The position numbers and the translations under genes were made by a program. The notes beneath the pieces were generated by a model. The model had not been told where the DNA came from. It made no database searches and saw only the letters and a program-made list of their open reading frames with translations. Positions 60,758-64,000 of a stretch of 64,000 nt of DNA are shown piece by piece. The stretch lies in assembly GCF_001043115.1 (NCBI RefSeq), contig NZ_LFME01000015.1, positions 1 to 64,000 of the forward strand, written 5' to 3'. Source of the DNA: Xanthomonas sp. NCPPB 1128 (GTDB lineage Bacteria > Pseudomonadota > Gammaproteobacteria > Xanthomonadales > Xanthomonadaceae). Position 1 is the first letter of the stretch. Each line of letters begins with the position of its first letter.

Positions 60758-60852
60758 AGGTGGTGGCGTCCTGCCACCACCAGCGTTCCTGTCGTTGATG
60801 ACCGATGACGATCCGGTCCCACCGTAGCGGCGATCGATGCGGACGCCCTGCC

Positions 60853-61284
60853 TCAGCGCCACCAGCGGCACAGCAGGGCGGCCTGTGCCGGCAGCACCAG
60901 CAAGCGTGCGCGGCCCTGCGCCTCCCAGGTGACGAAGCCCGGCGCGGGCGGGTGCCCGCCCTGCTCCACGTCCATCGCCCAGGCCGGATCGCGGCGTACC
61001 GCGCGCCAGGGGCAGTAGCGCCACGGCGCAGCGTCGCCGGGCAAGGCCGCGCGCGCCTGCAGCGCGCTGGCCAGGAACGCCGCCGCGTCGCCGGCCAGGG
61101 CGGCGCGGCTGCGCTCGCTCAGGCGCAACCACAGGGCGCCGCCCCGGTCGGCGGCGGTGACCAGCGCGGCCTGTGCGCTGCGCGCCAGGCTCGCCGGCAA
61201 ATTGCCGTGATGCAGGCCATGGGTCTCCAGCGCTGCAGGCAGCAGCGCCTGCAGGCGACGATGCAGATGACGATGCGCGACCAT
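60853..61284 (-). CDS. Hypothetical protein, 143 aa, after creD
   Basis: Unrecognised. The protein is rich in Ala, Arg, Trp and His, with no signal peptide or membrane helix. The start MVAHRHLHRR lies 22 bp after the creD stop on the same strand, so it is probably the last gene of creC-creD. Codon use fits the genome, with consistently GC-rich third positions. Confidence 0.6.
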   Translation of the reverse strand: MVAHRHLHRRLQALLPAALETHGLHHGNLPASLARSAQAALVTAADRGGALWLRLSERSRAALAGDAAAFLASALQARAALPGDAAPWRYCPWRAVRRDPAWAMDVEQGGHPPAPGFVTWEAQGRARLLVLPAQAALLCRWWR

Positions 61285-61306
61285 GTCCGGTGCTCCTTCC
61301 GACGGC

Positions 61307-62626
61307 TCAGCGCAGCGACGCGCCGAGTTCGTACCAGTCGATCCGGCGGGTGATCCACATGATCGCGCCGAGGATGCCGAACAGCAGCAGCGAGCCCATC
61401 AGCAAGGCGTTGTCCTCCGAGGCCAGCAGGCCGTACAACGCCCCGTACAACACGGTGAGCATGGCGGCGAAGCCGGCCGCGCGCAGGCGGCTGCGCAACA
61501 CCCCGGACAGGTAGAAGAACTGCAGCCCGATACAGGCCGCCGCCGAGACCAGATAGGCCTGCCAGAACGGGATGTGCTCGGACAGGCTGAGCAGCAGCAG
61601 GAAGAAGATCGCCAGCGCCAGGCCGACCAGCAGGTACTGCAGCGGATGGATCGGCAGGCGCTTGATCAGCTCGAACAGGCCGAAGGCGACGAAGGTCAGC
61701 ACCACGAACAGCAGGCCGTACTTGCTGGCGCGCTCGGCCTGGGTGTACACGTCCACCGGGTCGACCAGGTCCACACGCAGCGCATCGAGATCCTGCCCAC
61801 CGGACGCCAGCTGCGCCTGCGCACCGGTGGCCAGAGACGACAGCGCCCAGTTCGCCTGGAACCCCTGCGCGGTGATGCGGCGCTCGTTGGGCAGGAAGCG
61901 GCCGCCGAACAGCGGATGCGGCCATGGCGAATTCAGCGCGATCTGGTTGTCGTCGCCGACCGGCACGATCGACAGCGCCTGGGTGCCGTCGAGCACGAAC
62001 TCCATCTGCACGTCGTGCAGGTCGGTGAGCCGCCCCTGCTGGGCGTCCGCCAACGCCGGCAGCACCGCGTGCACACCCTTGGTGATCGTGGCCAGCCCTT
62101 CCGAGCCCGGCTGCAGCGGTAGCGCGCGGCCGTCGGCGCGCAGGTTCGGCGTGCCGACCAGGCCGCGCACGTCCTGCAGGCCGATCGCCAGATACGGCGT
62201 GCCGTAGCGGCGGCGGTCGGCGGCGGCGTAGTCGAGATCGTCGAACTCGGCCTTGAGCCGCGCGTGCCAGCTGTAGACCTGCACCTTGAACAGGCCGATG
62301 CGGCGCTGCGACGGCTTCAGTTCGCCTTCGACCTGCAGCCGCCGCGGCGCCTGCAGCACGTAGCCGGTCTCGGTCTGGCGCTGGCTCACGCGTTTGCCGT
62401 CGGCATCGAGGACCATCACGTCGCGTTCCTGCGTCCACGGGATCACCCGCAGCGGGCCGAGCAGGCGCTGTTCGCCGGCCTTGCTCTGCGACACCCGCTC
62501 CACCGCCTGTTCGCGGTAGTGCTGGCGGTCCTGCACGGTGCCGCGAATCATCAGCAGCGGGATCAGCAACAACAGGATCAATCCGCCGATGGTGGCGAAT
62601 CGCAGCAGCAGTTTCAGGGATTTCAT
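61307..62626 (-). CDS. creD: Inner-membrane protein CreD
   Basis: A 439-residue CreD/CET-family membrane protein. One N-terminal helix (FATIGGLILLLLIPLLMIRG), a periplasmic domain of about 260 residues, then five to six C-terminal helices (YGLLFVVLTFVAFGLFELIK, QYLLVGLALAIFFLLLLSLS). The conserved ERxSKYGLLF segment is present as ERASKYGLLF. CreD belongs to the CreBC regulon and is linked to envelope stress and beta-lactam response. It lies downstream of creC, 237 bp apart with repeats between. Confidence 0.92.
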   Translation of the reverse strand: MKSLKLLLRFATIGGLILLLLIPLLMIRGTVQDRQHYREQAVERVSQSKAGEQRLLGPLRVIPWTQERDVMVLDADGKRVSQRQTETGYVLQAPRRLQVEGELKPSQRRIGLFKVQVYSWHARLKAEFDDLDYAAADRRRYGTPYLAIGLQDVRGLVGTPNLRADGRALPLQPGSEGLATITKGVHAVLPALADAQQGRLTDLHDVQMEFVLDGTQALSIVPVGDDNQIALNSPWPHPLFGGRFLPNERRITAQGFQANWALSSLATGAQAQLASGGQDLDALRVDLVDPVDVYTQAERASKYGLLFVVLTFVAFGLFELIKRLPIHPLQYLLVGLALAIFFLLLLSLSEHIPFWQAYLVSAAACIGLQFFYLSGVLRSRLRAAGFAAMLTVLYGALYGLLASEDNALLMGSLLLFGILGAIMWITRRIDWYELGASLR

Positions 62627-62717
62627 GGCGGCCTCTCGATTGGGAGGGCGCCAGGATGCGACCACTGCGTGGGGAGGGTTTGAGGCGAATTTGAAGTGGG
62701 TGTGAAGTGGGAGGAGC

Positions 62718-62748
62718 CGGGATTGGGGATTGGGGAATCGGGATTGGT
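62718..62748. repeat. G-rich interspersed repeat, family C copy 9
   Basis: GGGATTGGGGATTGGGGAAT and CGGGATTGG on the plus strand, 34 bp before family A copy 5, in the creC-creD gap. A GGGAGGAGCC prefix adds a further G-run. Confidence 0.75.
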
Positions 62749-62781
62749 GGCCGGCATCCTGTCGACGCGGCATCCCCTACT

Positions 62782-62847
62782 GTAGGGGCGGCTTCAGCCG
62801 CGAAGGGCTCTACCGGGAGCGCACGGCGCGGCTGAAGCCGCTCCTAC
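62782..62847. repeat. Interspersed palindromic repeat, family A copy 5
   Basis: GTAGGGGCGGCTTCAGCCGC and GCGGCTGAAGCCGCTCCTAC with one mismatch (GGGG against CTCC). It lies just after the creC stop and may separate creC from creD transcription. Confidence 0.85.
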
Positions 62848-62863
62848 ACGAGCGCTCTCCGGC

Positions 62864-64000
62864 TCAGGCCAGCGGCAACGCCAGGCAGGCCACCGCGCCG
62901 CCGCCGTCGCGGTTGCGCAGGCTGGCGTCGCCACCGTGCAGGCGCGCCACCTCGCGCACGAACGGCAGGCCGAGGCCGGAGCTGCGCTGGCCGGTGGCCG
63001 GGCGCGCCAGCGAATAGAAGCGCTCGAACACCCGCTCCAGCGCGTAGTCCGGCACGCCCGGACCTGCGTCCTCCACCGACAGCAGCACGCGCGCATCGGC
63101 GCCGCGTTCGACGCGCAGCACGAGGGCCGCGCCCTCCGGCGAGAACGCGATGGCGTTGTCGAGCAGGTTGTGCAGCGCCTGGCGCAGCAGGTAAGGATCG
63201 CCCGACACCACCAGGGCCGGATCCTGCGCCTGCACCTTCAGCCGCAGGCCGCGCGCCTGCAGCTGCGGCGCCAGCGCTTCGGCCAGGTCGGCGCACAGCG
63301 GCGCCAGCGCCACCGGCTCGCGCCGCTGCAGCCAGCCGTGCTGCTCCACCTCGGCCAGCGCCAGCAGCTTGTCGATGGTCTCGGTGAGGCGCTGCTGCTG
63401 CTCGGCGATGTTGCGCACGAAGCGCTGCCGCTCCGGCTCCGGCAGCGGCTCCTGCAGCAGTTCCGCTGCGCCGCGGATCGCCGCCAGCGGGCTCTTCATC
63501 TCGTGGGTCAGCGACTGTACGTACTGCTCGACGTACTGCTTGCCCTCCAGCTTGCGGCGCATCGTCTCCAGCGCCCGGCCGAGATCGCCGATCTCGTCGC
63601 GGCGCGGCGGCGGCGGCGGCACTGGTGCACCGGCGCTGACCGCCTGCGCGTAGCGGTTGAGCCGGCCGATCCCGCGCAGCAGGCCCCAGGTCATCAGGAT
63701 CCCGATCAGCGCGGAGATGCCGATCAGCCAGGCGCCGCGCAGCAGGATGCTGCGCTGGCTGGCGACGATGAACGGCTCGATGCTGCGGTTGGGCTGGGAC
63801 AGGGTCAACACGCCGATGAGCCGCCGCGGATCGGCCGGATCGTAGACCGGCGCGGCCACGTGCATCACGGTGTGGTTGGGGTCGCCGTCGGCCTCGGGAC
63901 TGGAGCGGGCGCCGTACTCGCCGCGCAGGGTGCGGTACACGTCGTTCCAGCGCGAATTGTCGCGGCCGATGTCCTGCCCGCGCGAGTCGAACACCACGAT
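62864..64000 (-). CDS. creC: Sensor histidine kinase CreC (5' end outside the window)
   Basis: The last 378 or so codons of a membrane kinase; the start lies beyond the right edge. Seen: the periplasmic VFDSRGQDIGRDNSRWNDVY and TLRGEYGA motifs typical of CreC, a membrane helix (GAWLIGISALIGILMTWGLL), a HAMP region, the phospho-accepting histidine in LTHEMKSPLAAI, then NLLDNAIAFS and GLGLPFVREVARLHGG. It should phosphorylate CreB, expected outside the window, and creD follows downstream. Confidence 0.92.
   Translation of the reverse strand: MVVFDSRGQDIGRDNSRWNDVYRTLRGEYGARSSPEADGDPNHTVMHVAAPVYDPADPRRLIGVLTLSQPNRSIEPFIVASQRSILLRGAWLIGISALIGILMTWGLLRGIGRLNRYAQAVSAGAPVPPPPPRRDEIGDLGRALETMRRKLEGKQYVEQYVQSLTHEMKSPLAAIRGAAELLQEPLPEPERQRFVRNIAEQQQRLTETIDKLLALAEVEQHGWLQRREPVALAPLCADLAEALAPQLQARGLRLKVQAQDPALVVSGDPYLLRQALHNLLDNAIAFSPEGAALVLRVERGADARVLLSVEDAGPGVPDYALERVFERFYSLARPATGQRSSGLGLPFVREVARLHGGDASLRNRDGGGAVACLALPLA

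Overview
The window looks like chromosomal DNA of a Xanthomonas species or a close relative in the Xanthomonadaceae. The reasons are the high G+C content, the coding style, a nucleotide pyrophosphatase of the X. axonopodis NPP type, TonB receptors, and three families of short interspersed intergenic repeats of the kind common in this group. I see no prophage, transposase, rRNA gene, ordinary tRNA gene or CRISPR array. This is mostly core chromosome with a few accessory operons.

Layout. 0.3-5.0 kb: yajC-secD-secF preceded by tgt. 5.3-9 kb: an ABC exporter and a secreted serine hydrolase. 9.4-12.4 kb: a DUF72 protein, a KdgT-type permease and an EamA exporter. 12.7-17.7 kb: a GAF-GGDEF cyclase, the RluF pseudouridine synthase, a DeaD/CsdA helicase and an S4-domain protein. 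17.9-21.7 kb: a UbiH/UbiM-type hydroxylase, a MAPEG protein and three envelope proteins. 21.9-23.9 kb: an Ada-AlkA fusion overlapping ogt (alkylation repair). 24-27.4 kb: NPP, ClcA and ribosomal protein THX. 27.5-30.1 kb: a divergent MerC protein and ZnuD-like TonB receptor around a likely Zur site. 30.2-39.7 kb: an SMR exporter, a second TonB receptor, the periplasmic molybdenum aldehyde oxidoreductase PaoABC, and its maturation factors MocA and XdhC. 39.9-48.1 kb: YcaQ, a DUF2306 protein, a LytS/LytR pair, a subtilase with a secreted partner, and an unknown secreted protein. 48.4-54.8 kb: the RNA repair system. 55.3-64 kb: a sugar MFS transporter, Zur, GltX, a nitrilase-type amidase, a GNAT enzyme, a 92-bp tandem repeat, CreD and the start of CreC.

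The most interesting locus is 48.4-54.8 kb. A sigma-54 promoter (TGGCAC-N5-TTGC) drives rsr (Ro60 orthologue), then an 805-bp non-protein stretch, then rtcB and rtcA. The activator gene rtcR is divergent. The non-protein stretch holds four Y-RNA-like units. Each has a long closing stem (the Y module) and a circularly permuted tRNA-like module: T arm, acceptor 3' strand, tiny loop, acceptor 5' strand and, in three of the four, a D arm. Two units lie in a 248-bp tandem duplication. The fourth lacks the D arm, has an extended acceptor hairpin, and ends at a T-run just before rtcB. The operon type (rsr-yrlBA-rtcBA, RtcR) is known from Salmonella. The four-unit array, its duplication and the D-less last unit are the parts that may be undescribed.

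Other themes: several genes have a -10-like hexamer exactly 6-7 nt before the start codon and no Shine-Dalgarno, which suggests leaderless mRNAs. Zinc homeostasis genes (zur, znuD-like, merC) occur together. The repeat families combine into composite units, one family having G-quadruplex-forming composition.
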